From JBEEPE01 sp964489645 (GTDB lineage Bacteria; Verrucomicrobiota; Verrucomicrobiia; Chthoniobacterales; Chthoniobacteraceae): a stretch of DNA of 15,072 nucleotides. Positions 1 to 7,244 of this stretch are shown piece after piece. Positions within the stretch are counted from its first letter, which is position 1; each line of letters opens with the position of its first letter. The notes below the pieces were generated by a model. That model was not told the DNA's origin. It searched no databases and worked only from the letters and a program-made list of their open reading frames with translations. The stretch is from positions 1 through 15,072 of the forward strand of contig CAZAZT010000097.1 in NCBI GenBank assembly GCA_964489645.1. The letters run 5' to 3'. Made by a program: the position numbers and the translations under genes.

Positions 1-7
1 TCCGGAC

Positions 8-2119
8 TCATTTTCCGGTCTCGGGTTTTGGTGCTGGAGCAGCGGGTGCCGGTGCAGGCGCTTGAGCGGGTGCGGGAGTTGGAGCCGCAGTTTTGGGTGC
101 TGGGGCTGGGGCATCCGGTTTTGGGGCGGGAGCTGGGGCCGGCGAGGGCTTGATCGGCTCAACAATGTTCTTTGCATCTGGCTTGCTAAGCGGAGCAGGA
201 GCCGGAGCCGGAGCCGGTGCGGGTGCGGGTGCGGGTGCGGGTGCTGGAGCTGGTGCGGGTGCAGGTGCAGGTGCAGGTGCAGGAGCTGGAGCTGGAGCTG
301 GAGCTGGAGCTGGAGCTGGAGCTGGTGCGGGTGTCGCGGTGGTGGCTTCCAGCAGCGAGCCGAGGAGGTTATCGCGATCGAGCTTTGTCAGGATGAATGT
401 GCCGGGGAGGATATCGAGTGTACCGTAGGCGGTATCGGTATCCGCATCGGCGCCGACGGTGATGCGAACGGGGGTTGGTTTGTCGTCTTTCTTGATATTG
501 ACGACGTAACTGACGCGGGGTTTGTCCAATCCGTGTTTGGCCTTGTTCACGGGGCCGACCCATTTGGATGCCTTGAGGGATGCGAGAGTGTTCAGGGCGA
601 CGTTGAGTTTTTCGACGGAGACCTTGGCTTCCGATCCGGCGACGGACCACTTTCCATCCTTCTTCTCGAATTTGGTGGAGGTTTCGCCGACGCGTGTTTC
701 GAGAGCATCGATCTCGTCGACCTTGAAGTTGAGGAGTTCTAGGGGCTGGAGCTGTGCGGCGGAGTTGGGTATGGCTTCGAAGATGGTCTTCGGGACTGCG
801 ACCACGAAAGGCTCGTTATCGATTTTGGCGTAAGCGGAGTCACCCTCTGGGTTGGCTACGGAGACGGTGACGATTGGTCGGTCTCCCGCTTTGGTTTCGG
901 CGGTATTCTCTGAAGCGAACGAAGAAAGGGTGACGGTGTATGCGGGTTCTTTCAGATTGAACTTCGCGAGGTCGTCGGCTGCATCGGCTGCGAAGTTGGT
1001 GACGTCGGTGTTCCTCAAATCATCCAAGAGGCGGCGTGCGACGCTTTCGTTGATGGTCACGTCCTTGTCTCCATCCTTTCTCACCCAGCTTTCGCCTTTG
1101 CGCGCGATGGTGAATGGTTCGGCACCGGAGGGTTTGATGGTCATGCGGTCGACGGTGTCGGGCTCGACGCGCACGATCTTTTTGTCGCGCACGTCATTCA
1201 CGACGGGATTGAGTGCGAGACCGAGCGCGGTGTTTGGCACGATGAGCACGGCGTCGCGGTTGGAGATCTGGACGAAGGTCGCGTCTTTATCTGCTTCGGT
1301 TGTGCCGGCTTTCCCGATCTTGAGGGTGACGGGCTTTTCTTGGCCTTCGACGGTGAAGGTCACGGTGGCTGCGGGTGTGGCGAGGCCGTTCTCTTCGGTG
1401 TCTTTGGCTTCGAGGAATCGTTTGGTTTGTGCGTTGAGCAGGGAGCCGAGGAAATCGGTCACCTTCGAATCTCCGGCACGCGCGGCGAGAGGTTTTACGA
1501 GATCCCAGTGGGAACCGGTTTTGGAGATTTCGAGGGATTTGTCATCCTTCGTGATGGCGACTTTTTTGACTTGGGAAGCGGTGAAGTCGGCGACTTTCTT
1601 TTCGCGGAAATCGTTTGCGTCCTTTTTTGCTTCGTCGCGCAGGGAGTTCGCCACGACGTAGACGGAGTTGTCTGCGGGGTTGTGGACGTAGATCTTGTTC
1701 TTGATGGGCGTGTCTTTGCCGATCACGAGCTCAGTTTTTGCGCCTCCTTCGGCGGCGAGGGTCACACGGATCTTGCTTTCGGAGATCCCGAACTCGGCGA
1801 GTTTGGCTTTGTCGGCATCGATTTTCGCGTCTTGCTTGAGGAACTCGATGGCGGAGATGAGGGAGTTGACTGAGCTGGCTTCGGCTCGGTCTTTCAGGGG
1901 AGCCTCCATGGACCAGTTTGCTCCGTTCTTCTTGATCTCGATTGATTTGCCGTCATTGGAGATGTTGATGGCGTTGATCTTGTCGCGTTGGATGACGGCG
2001 ACTTTGGAAGCGGCCTTGAGTTTGTCTTGGGTGGTCTGGGCCTTTTGATCGACGAACTTGAGGTAGGCGAAGCCGAGACCGGCGACGGCGACGAGGGTGA
2101 TCGTGGTTGCGGGTTTCAT
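8..2119 (-). CDS. DUF4340 protein with four repeat units and a Pro-Ala tail
   Basis: This 703-residue protein is the last gene of the Gld-like ABC cassette. Residues about 5-23 form one N-terminal membrane helix, so the rest is probably outside the cytoplasm. Four related units of about 125-140 residues follow, starting near residues 47, 184, 322 and 469. Each opens with a strand such as KINAINI, KKVAIT or DRMTIK, then a Gly-Lys-x-W-like turn, a helix, and a second half with an FGI/NGL/FNL/HGL element and a beta-rich end. From about 596 to the C-terminus the chain is almost only Pro, Ala and a few Lys, including 23 consecutive Pro-Ala pairs. DUF4340 proteins are commonly found next to GldG-like genes in several phyla, but their biochemical role is unknown. 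The start ATG lies 74 bases after the upstream stop and has no Shine-Dalgarno sequence. The domain call is confident; the function is open. Confidence 0.85.
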   Translation of the reverse strand: MKPATTITLVAVAGLGFAYLKFVDQKAQTTQDKLKAASKVAVIQRDKINAINISNDGKSIEIKKNGANWSMEAPLKDRAEASSVNSLISAIEFLKQDAKIDADKAKLAEFGISESKIRVTLAAEGGAKTELVIGKDTPIKNKIYVHNPADNSVYVVANSLRDEAKKDANDFREKKVADFTASQVKKVAITKDDKSLEISKTGSHWDLVKPLAARAGDSKVTDFLGSLLNAQTKRFLEAKDTEENGLATPAATVTFTVEGQEKPVTLKIGKAGTTEADKDATFVQISNRDAVLIVPNTALGLALNPVVNDVRDKKIVRVEPDTVDRMTIKPSGAEPFTIARKGESWVRKDGDKDVTINESVARRLLDDLRNTDVTNFAADAADDLAKFNLKEPAYTVTLSSFASENTAETKAGDRPIVTVSVANPEGDSAYAKIDNEPFVVAVPKTIFEAIPNSAAQLQPLELLNFKVDEIDALETRVGETSTKFEKKDGKWSVAGSEAKVSVEKLNVALNTLASLKASKWVGPVNKAKHGLDKPRVSYVVNIKKDDKPTPVRITVGADADTDTAYGTLDILPGTFILTKLDRDNLLGSLLEATTATPAPAPAPAPAPAPAPAPAPAPAPAPAPAPAPAPAPAPAPAPAPAPAPLSKPDAKNIVEPIKPSPAPAPAPKPDAPAPAPKTAAPTPAPAQAPAPAPAAPAPKPETGK
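193..330 (-). repeat. Mosaic hexamer tandem repeat encoding (Pro-Ala)23
   Basis: There are 23 consecutive six-base units in frame inside the DUF4340 gene. On the plus strand they read GAGCAG x1, GAGCCG x3 (199-216), GTGCGG x4 (217-240), GTGCTG, GAGCTG, GTGCGG, GTGCAG x4 (259-282), GAGCTG x7 (283-324) and GTGCGG. Every unit encodes Pro-Ala on the minus strand, but neighbouring units share the same synonymous codons in blocks. This is the pattern expected from several separate local expansions by slippage, under selection to keep Pro-Ala. A less regular Pro/Ala/Lys-rich stretch continues to the stop codon. Unit number could vary between strains, and short-read assembly could have miscounted it. 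Confidence 0.95.
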
Positions 2120-2193
2120 GGGCGAGGATTCGTTGGAGAGGGTTCAGGGTTTGGGAGGGTCCAGCGGTGGGGCGGGGCTTTCCGGTGGGAGGG

Positions 2194-3762
2194 TTAGGCG
2201 TTGCGTTTGAAGTGAACGGCGATGCCGAGGAGACCGAACAGAGCGGGGATGACCGCGAGGACGGCGATGGCGACGCGGTCGAGCTGTGATTTGGAGAGGT
2301 TGAGGCGCACGGCTTCCTTGGATTTTTTCGGGATGTCGTAGTATTCGCCGCGGCCGGCGATCCAGTTCACGACGGACGACATCATCTCATCGCCTGGGAC
2401 GCCGCGACGCACGGCGCCGTCGGTGAAGAACGTGGTGTTTCCGAACACGACGAGTCGGGAGGGGTTGACGTTGGTTCCTTCGGCTCCTCCCTTTTCGAGG
2501 GCGACGCCGAGGGTGAGCGGTCCTTTGTGATCTTTGTCTTGGTCGAAGCGCATGTTCTGGTTTTGGACAGCGAATTCGGTTTCTCCCCAGGTGGCTGGGT
2601 GTGTTTCGAAGAGGGTGATGGCTTTGACGCGTTGAGCGGAGAGGGCGGCGCGGTCTACGGCGAGGGATTGGCTGTACCCGGGCAGGGGGACTTGCGCGTT
2701 GTTGAATCCCTTGATGATGGATCCGGCTTCTTTGGTGATGAGGGCGGGCGTCTCGGCTTGGAGACGAGTTTCTGAGCGGGCTTCGCCGCCGACGTTGAAC
2801 ATGGCTTTGACCATGGTGAGGGCGACATCGTTCCCGAGGGTGATGCCGTTCTGTTGGAGCCATCCGGCGAGCTTTGGGGTTCTGGCGTTTTGACGTGCGG
2901 CAATGATGATACGGCCTTGGCGTTCGTTGTAGTACCGCTCGAGCATCTGGATTTCGCGATCGGTGAAATCGAGTTGCGGTCCACCGATGATGATGGCGGC
3001 TGCGTCGTCGGGAACGCTGGCGTTCTCGTTCAGGTCGAGGGCGGCAGTGGTCATGTTCACCCGTTGGACGGTCTCCACGAGTGCGGTGATGGATTTGTCC
3101 CCTTGCGCGCCGGGTTGCGGCATTCCTTGCGGTCCGCCGACTGGCAACTCGAGTTCGCTGTGTCCTTTGGTGAAGTAGACTTTTGGGGTCTTTTTCTCGA
3201 GGAGTTCGAGGAGGCCTGAGGTGATGACCTCTTCGCCTTTGAAGCCGGTGACGCGCGGGGGCTGACCCATCATCGGGTTGCCGGGCTGCGTTTCGAACAT
3301 GTCATTCAGGTTCAGGAACTTGGTTCGTCCATCATCATCGAGGACGAGGACGGCTTCACCGTCACCGAACTTGTATTTCTCTTGGAGTTCGACGGTTCGT
3401 TGGATGTTGCGGAAGGGGTCCACGAATTCGGGTTCGAAGTTCCCTTTGGCGGCGGTTTGGTATTCGCGGAGTGTTTGGGTGATGTCTTGGGCGATGGGCA
3501 TGCCTGCGGGCATGACGGCGATGGCTTTGACGGGTTTTTTGATCTGTTTCAGGGCATTTTTGGTGAGGGGCGCTAGGGAGAACTTGGAGTTCCTTGAGTA
3601 GTCGCCTCGGAAGAAGTGCCTTGAGCTGAAGTAGTTCACCATGCCGATGATGGCGATGAACATGAGGATCTGGACGAGGACGTTGGATCCGATGACCCAG
3701 CGTCGGATGGGGTTGATGACGGGGGGTTGGGCGTCCTGTTTTTGGGTGTCGTTGGTTGCCAT
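2194..3762 (-). CDS. GldG-like ABC transporter auxiliary membrane protein
   Basis: This 522-residue protein has a membrane helix at each end (about 25-45 and 497-516) and a large extracytoplasmic part between them. That layout and length match GldG / ABC-transporter auxiliary proteins. Typical family stretches are visible: an early SRNSKFSLAPLTKNALKQI region followed by KKPVKAIAV, a central EEVITSGLLELLEKKTPKVYF region with TKGHSELEL, and an AAAIIIGGPQLDFTDREIQML region that resembles a GATase-like fold. It lies 64 bases after the permease gene and 74 before the DUF4340 gene, in one operon. In gliding Bacteroidota, GldA, GldF and GldG form an ABC complex. Here no other gliding gene is present, so a gliding role is not implied. 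The likely role is an extracytoplasmic partner of the permease. The start is ATG with no Shine-Dalgarno. Confidence 0.88.
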   Translation of the reverse strand: MATNDTQKQDAQPPVINPIRRWVIGSNVLVQILMFIAIIGMVNYFSSRHFFRGDYSRNSKFSLAPLTKNALKQIKKPVKAIAVMPAGMPIAQDITQTLREYQTAAKGNFEPEFVDPFRNIQRTVELQEKYKFGDGEAVLVLDDDGRTKFLNLNDMFETQPGNPMMGQPPRVTGFKGEEVITSGLLELLEKKTPKVYFTKGHSELELPVGGPQGMPQPGAQGDKSITALVETVQRVNMTTAALDLNENASVPDDAAAIIIGGPQLDFTDREIQMLERYYNERQGRIIIAARQNARTPKLAGWLQQNGITLGNDVALTMVKAMFNVGGEARSETRLQAETPALITKEAGSIIKGFNNAQVPLPGYSQSLAVDRAALSAQRVKAITLFETHPATWGETEFAVQNQNMRFDQDKDHKGPLTLGVALEKGGAEGTNVNPSRLVVFGNTTFFTDGAVRRGVPGDEMMSSVVNWIAGRGEYYDIPKKSKEAVRLNLSKSQLDRVAIAVLAVIPALFGLLGIAVHFKRNA

Positions 3763-3780
3763 GGTGTGGACAGGTTGAGG

Positions 3781-3808
3781 GGTTCGACGTGAGTGGTTCG
3801 ACGTGAGG
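3781..3808. repeat. Two tandem copies of a 14-base unit between permease and GldG-like genes
   Basis: The 14-base unit GGTTCGACGTGAGT occupies 3781-3794 and repeats, with the last base changed to G, at 3795-3808. It lies in the 64-base gap between the GldG-like start and the permease stop. It could be a simple duplication or a paired binding site; the sequence does not decide which. Confidence 0.8.
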
Positions 3809-3826
3809 GGTGTGAGTTTTTACGGA

Positions 3827-4582
3827 TCAGGCTTTCCACTTCCGGAATTGGAAGACTTGGAAGTTCACGAAGAGCACGAGGATGGTCATGGAGAGGTACC
3901 AGACGACGGCGCGGGTATCGATGAGGCCTTTGGAGAATTCGGCCATGTGTTCGATGGCGGAGACGTGAGAGATGATGCTTCGGGTGGCGGGTGAGAGGTC
4001 GTTGATGACGAAGGACAGGAGGCCGAGGACGAAGAAACCGAACACGGCGACGAAGGCCATGACGGCGGCGTTGATCTGTTGGCTTGTGAGAGCGGAGGCG
4101 AGGCAACCGACGGCGGTGTAGAACATGCCGATGAGGAGGAGCATGAGGTAGCCGCCGAATAGTGCTCCGGACGCGGTGGCGGTGGGTTTATCGACGATGA
4201 ACTTGAATGCGAGGAAGTACAGGAGGCTTGGGGCCCAGAGGAGGATGTAGAATGTGAGGGCACCGGCGTATTTGGAGAGGACGACTTGCCAGTCGGTGAC
4301 TGGAGCGGTGGTGAGGGTTTCGATGGTACCCATCCGGAACTCATCGGCGAATGTTCGCATGGTGATGAGGGGGAAGATGAGGATGAGAGGGAACCAGAAG
4401 AGCACGGTGTTGAAGGAGACTTCGACGACGGTGGCATCGGCTTCGATTTGGCTGAGGAGGGAGATGCCGGAGTAGAAGTTGAAGCCGGTGGCGATCAGGA
4501 AGAAGAAGATCACGACGTAGGCGATGGGTGAGTAGAAGAAGCTTTTCAGTTCTCGGCTGAAGAGGGTGAGGAAAGTACGCAT
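3827..4582 (-). CDS. GldF-like ABC transporter permease
   Basis: This 251-residue integral membrane protein has about six hydrophobic helices (near 16-40, 56-78, 106-128, 140-165, 170-195 and 225-245). It carries the ABC-2 permease signature between helices 2 and 3: RTFADEFRMGTIETLTTAPV, followed by TDWQVVLSKY. This matches GldF and other small ABC-2 permeases in length and topology. The frame stays open upstream to 4966, but the ATG at 4582 gives the standard N-terminus MRTFLTLFSRELKSFF. The extension would overlap the ATPase gene and is rich in Arg and Pro, as shadow frames are here. The gene starts 38 bases after the ATPase stop and precedes the GldG-like gene. It probably forms the membrane channel of the exporter encoded here; the substrate cannot be read from the sequence. 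Confidence 0.9.
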   Translation of the reverse strand: MRTFLTLFSRELKSFFYSPIAYVVIFFFLIATGFNFYSGISLLSQIEADATVVEVSFNTVLFWFPLILIFPLITMRTFADEFRMGTIETLTTAPVTDWQVVLSKYAGALTFYILLWAPSLLYFLAFKFIVDKPTATASGALFGGYLMLLLIGMFYTAVGCLASALTSQQINAAVMAFVAVFGFFVLGLLSFVINDLSPATRSIISHVSAIEHMAEFSKGLIDTRAVVWYLSMTILVLFVNFQVFQFRKWKA

Positions 4583-4620
4583 GGTTTGGGGATCTTGGTT
4601 TGCGTTGAGGGTGAGTGGAT

Positions 4621-5556
4621 TCAGTTTCCGCTGGTGAGGTCGACGAAGACGTCTTCGAGGCTTGCGCGACGTTTTGCGAGATCGAGCACGTTCCAGTTCT
4701 TGTTTCGCGTGAGGTCGAGGATTTGCGCGAACGGATCTTTTTCTGCGTCGGTTTTGAGTTGGAAGGTGACGCCGTGTTCTCCGCGGGTGGTCGTGATATT
4801 TCGGACCCCGGCGAGGGCAGAGAGGGCGGGTTCGACCTGGGTTTCTTGGGCGTCTTTGGAGAGCGTCAGTTGGATGGATCCGACGGAGCGCAGGTTGTTG
4901 ATGAGGTTTTCTGGGGTGTCTGAGGCGCGGATCCGGCCTTTGTGGATGACGACGACTTTGGAGCACATGATTTCCACCTCGGGGAGGATGTGGGTGGAGA
5001 TGAGGACGGTGCGGCGGTGGGCGAGGTTCTTGATGAGTTCGCGGACTTGCCGGATCTGGATCGGGTCGAGGCCGATGGTTGGTTCGTCGAGGATGAGCAG
5101 TTGGGGGTCGTGCACGAGAGCGTCTGCGAGGCCGACGCGCTGTTTTTGTCCTTTGGAGAGGGTTCTGACGAGTGCGCGTTCTTTTTCTTCGAGGTTGCAG
5201 AGGCCGATGACTTCGAGGACGCGTTTTCGCACGTCGCGAGAGGGTACGCCTTTGAGGGCGGCTCGGTAGGCGAGGTACTCGCTGACTCGGAGATCGTCTG
5301 GCAGCGGGGTGCTTTCGGGGAGGTAGCCGAGGCGTTTTCTGGCTTCGATGGATTGTTCGAAGACGTCGAAACCGGCGATAGAAGCGCGCCCGGAGGAGGC
5401 GGGCATGTAGCCGGTGAGGATGCGCATCGTGGTGCTTTTGCCGGCGCCGTTTGGCCCGAGGAAGCCGACGATTTCACCTTGGCCGACTTCGAAGCTGAGG
5501 TTGTCGATGGCGGTGAAGCCTTGGTATCGCTTGGTGAGGGATTCGACTTTGATCAT
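4621..5556 (-). CDS. GldA-like ABC transporter ATP-binding protein
   Basis: This 311-residue cytoplasmic ATPase powers the exporter formed with the two genes downstream. Walker A is GPNGAGKST at 34-42, the signature motif is LSKGQ at 133-137 (Lys replaces the first Gly of LSGGQ), Walker B is LLILDE at 153-158, and the switch His is H189 in ISTHI. The roughly 90 residues after the ATPase core match the C-terminal extension seen in GldA- and CcmA-like ATPases of ABC-2 exporters. It is the first gene of the cassette, followed after 38 bases by the permease. The 99-base gap upstream holds 44 G and only 8 C on the plus strand, and no convincing promoter or Shine-Dalgarno was found. The start is ATG. 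The family is clear, but the exact subfamily name and substrate are not. Confidence 0.93.
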   Translation of the reverse strand: MIKVESLTKRYQGFTAIDNLSFEVGQGEIVGFLGPNGAGKSTTMRILTGYMPASSGRASIAGFDVFEQSIEARKRLGYLPESTPLPDDLRVSEYLAYRAALKGVPSRDVRKRVLEVIGLCNLEEKERALVRTLSKGQKQRVGLADALVHDPQLLILDEPTIGLDPIQIRQVRELIKNLAHRRTVLISTHILPEVEIMCSKVVVIHKGRIRASDTPENLINNLRSVGSIQLTLSKDAQETQVEPALSALAGVRNITTTRGEHGVTFQLKTDAEKDPFAQILDLTRNKNWNVLDLAKRRASLEDVFVDLTSGN

Positions 5557-5655
5557 AGGGAAAGTGATTTGGGGGTTGGGCGAATGGAGGACAGTCGAGC
5601 GGTTGGAACGTTCAAAAAAAGTTGTTCGCTGGTTTTTGGTGGGTGTTGGTGGGGG

Positions 5656-6198
5656 CTAGGGCCAATCGACGGCGAGTTCGCACCGTTGGCGGGAGCGGTT
5701 CTCGTAGAAGATCTTCTTATTTCGCAGCCCGAACTCGTGGACGAGTTTGGTGCATTTGACGTCGAAGCAGCAGTATTCCGCGATCTCGAGGACTTTGCCT
5801 TCTCGCCACCAGCGGATGGCTTGGAGGCCGTCGGCGGTTTTTCCTACGCCGAGGGATGCGCTGGCGACGGAGTCGAGGGGGACGCGGGCTTTGAGGCGTT
5901 TTTCGATCTCGACCAGAAGGTCGAGGGTGGGGACGACGGATGCCAAATCGAGCACGGTATATTTTTGGAGGACCTCGTAATCGAAGTTGATGAGGTTGTA
6001 GCCCACGACCATGTGTGCGCGGCGGAGTTGATCGACGAGAGCATCCATCTCCTTTTCGCGAAAGATGCGGTAGGATTGGTTTGCGGTGGAGAAGGTGACG
6101 GCTACGGAGACGCCCATGTCGCGCTTTTTGTCCCAGCCGCCGACGTCTTGAGACGAGCGTTGGGTTTCTAGGTCGAAGTAGACGATGTCGCGTTCCAT
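5656..6198 (-). CDS. DEDDy-type 3'-5' exonuclease / ribonuclease H-like protein
   Basis: This 180-residue protein has the RNase H-like exonuclease fold. The motifs are FDLET with D9 and E11 (Exo I), GYNLINFDYE with D73 (Exo II) and YCCFD with Y142 and D146 (Exo III, which places it in the DEDDy class). It resembles the predicted 3'-5' exonucleases grouped with YprB, some of which lie next to helicases. The ATG at 6198 gives MERDIVYFDLE, directly before the first catalytic strand. The frame is open to 6270, but the extra 24 residues show no family features. The gene lies 89 bases after the 5'-3' exonuclease and is probably cotranscribed with it, which points to nucleic-acid processing. Whether it acts on DNA or RNA cannot be told. 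It is short for the family but has all the catalytic residues. Confidence 0.82.
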   Translation of the reverse strand: MERDIVYFDLETQRSSQDVGGWDKKRDMGVSVAVTFSTANQSYRIFREKEMDALVDQLRRAHMVVGYNLINFDYEVLQKYTVLDLASVVPTLDLLVEIEKRLKARVPLDSVASASLGVGKTADGLQAIRWWREGKVLEIAEYCCFDVKCTKLVHEFGLRNKKIFYENRSRQRCELAVDWP

Positions 6199-6287
6199 GG
6201 GGGGGGTGATTACAGAGAGGGGACGGAGGGGAAGCAATGCGGCGATTCGGGAGGGGTGGCGGGTTCGCAACGGCTATCTCTTTGGTG

Positions 6288-7244
6288 TCAAAAAAGTTCG
6301 CCTTGGGAGGGAGACTCAGGTGCGGGTGGCGGAGGCGGGGTTTTTGGTGAGGTGCGTGATGTTTTGATGGAGGGTTCTTTGCTTCCGAACTCCGCGGCGA
6401 GCGAGCGCAGACCGGCGGCTTCTGCGAGCTCGCGGATGCGTGTTGGATCAGGTTGAGGCACAAGATTTTCCATCGGGACAGGCAGTGGCAGATCGAGGTC
6501 GAGGCGGACCATTTCCCGATTGCGTCGGACATTGTCAGCGTGTTCGCCGATCTTGAGGCGGAGCTTTTCGGAAAGATCCTGTGGCAGTGCGAGAACTGCA
6601 TCCAGAGAGCCGTACTTGTTCAACAGTGTGGCAGCGCCCTTTGGACCGATGCCGGGGACACCGGGGATATTGTCCGAACTGTCACCGGTGAGGCTGAGAA
6701 GATCGCCGAGTAGGGCGGGTGGAACGCCCCACTTTCGTTCGACCGCTTCGGGGCCGAGCAAACCGAAACCGGCATCTGGGGTTGGAAGATCATTTTTCAG
6801 GGAGGAGTAGATCAGGATGCTTTCGCTGACGATCTGCTGCACGTCCTTGTCAGATGAAGCGATGATGCAAGTGCCGCCTTGGGTTGCGGCCTTGATGGCG
6901 TAGCTTGCCATCAGGTCATCGGCTTCGGTTCCTGGTAGGGAGAGGTTTGCGACTCCGAACGCTTCCACCAGATCGCGGATCAGCAGCAGCTGCAGTTGGA
7001 GGTCCATTGGCATCTCGTCCCGCTGTTGTTTGTACTCGGGGAGCAGGGTGGTTCGGCGCTCTGGCAATCCCTCATCCCAGATGACGGAGACTGCGTCGGG
7101 TTCGACGTCAGCCATGACGCGGCGAAGGCTTTTGATGAATCCGTGTGTGGCGCCTGTGGGTTCGTTCCTGCTGTTTCGCAGGTCGGGCATGGCGTGGAAC
7201 GAGCGGTAGGCGTAGTAGAAGCCGTCAATGAGGAGCAGTTTCAC
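6288..7244 (-). CDS. Stand-alone 5'-3' exonuclease / flap endonuclease with C-terminal clamp-binding-like peptide
   Basis: This 318-residue protein matches the 5'-nuclease domain of DNA polymerase I without the polymerase part. Acidic metal-site residues are visible: D7 in LLIDGF, D57 in VIWDEG, the E108-D110 cluster in GTEADD, D132 and D134 in SSDKDV, and D188 and D191 in TGDSSDNIPG. The last group begins the helix-three-turn-helix DNA-binding motif (185 to about 215, with GIGPKGAATLL). After about residue 290 the chain becomes a Pro-rich linker and ends in QGELF (314-318), which fits the QxxLF form of bacterial sliding-clamp-binding peptides. The start is GTG at 7244 and overlaps the stop of the preceding gene by four bases (GTGA), so translation is probably coupled. 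The likely role is removal of RNA primers or flaps during replication and repair. Confidence 0.9.
   Translation of the reverse strand: MKLLLIDGFYYAYRSFHAMPDLRNSRNEPTGATHGFIKSLRRVMADVEPDAVSVIWDEGLPERRTTLLPEYKQQRDEMPMDLQLQLLLIRDLVEAFGVANLSLPGTEADDLMASYAIKAATQGGTCIIASSDKDVQQIVSESILIYSSLKNDLPTPDAGFGLLGPEAVERKWGVPPALLGDLLSLTGDSSDNIPGVPGIGPKGAATLLNKYGSLDAVLALPQDLSEKLRLKIGEHADNVRRNREMVRLDLDLPLPVPMENLVPQPDPTRIRELAEAAGLRSLAAEFGSKEPSIKTSRTSPKTPPPPPAPESPSQGELF

Noticed and set aside
193..330. Short regular repeats as a possible CRISPR array
   Set aside because: The units are contiguous in-frame hexamers without spacers and encode Pro-Ala.
93..428. A plus-strand open frame encoding a long Gly-Ala repeat
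   Set aside because: It is the antisense reading of the Pro-Ala hexamer tract; no independent start signal or domain supports it.
852..1661. A 269-codon plus-strand open frame
   Set aside because: It lies wholly antisense to the DUF4340 gene and is rich in Ser/Arg without any recognisable fold.
4583..4966. N-terminal extension of the permease
   Set aside because: The extra residues are Arg/Pro-rich, overlap the ATPase coding region and precede a normal permease start.
5614..5620. T7 run on the minus strand after the exonuclease gene as an intrinsic terminator
   Set aside because: No stable hairpin lies directly before the run.
4942..6171. A 409-codon plus-strand open frame
   Set aside because: It runs antisense across the ATPase and the DEDDy exonuclease, both with clear catalytic motifs. 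Its protein is an acidic, Gly/Glu/Asp-rich string typical of the mirror frame of GC-rich genes.
5717..6601. A 294-codon minus-strand open frame in another phase
   Set aside because: It overlaps two real genes in the same direction, and its Arg/His/Pro-rich composition is that of a shifted frame.
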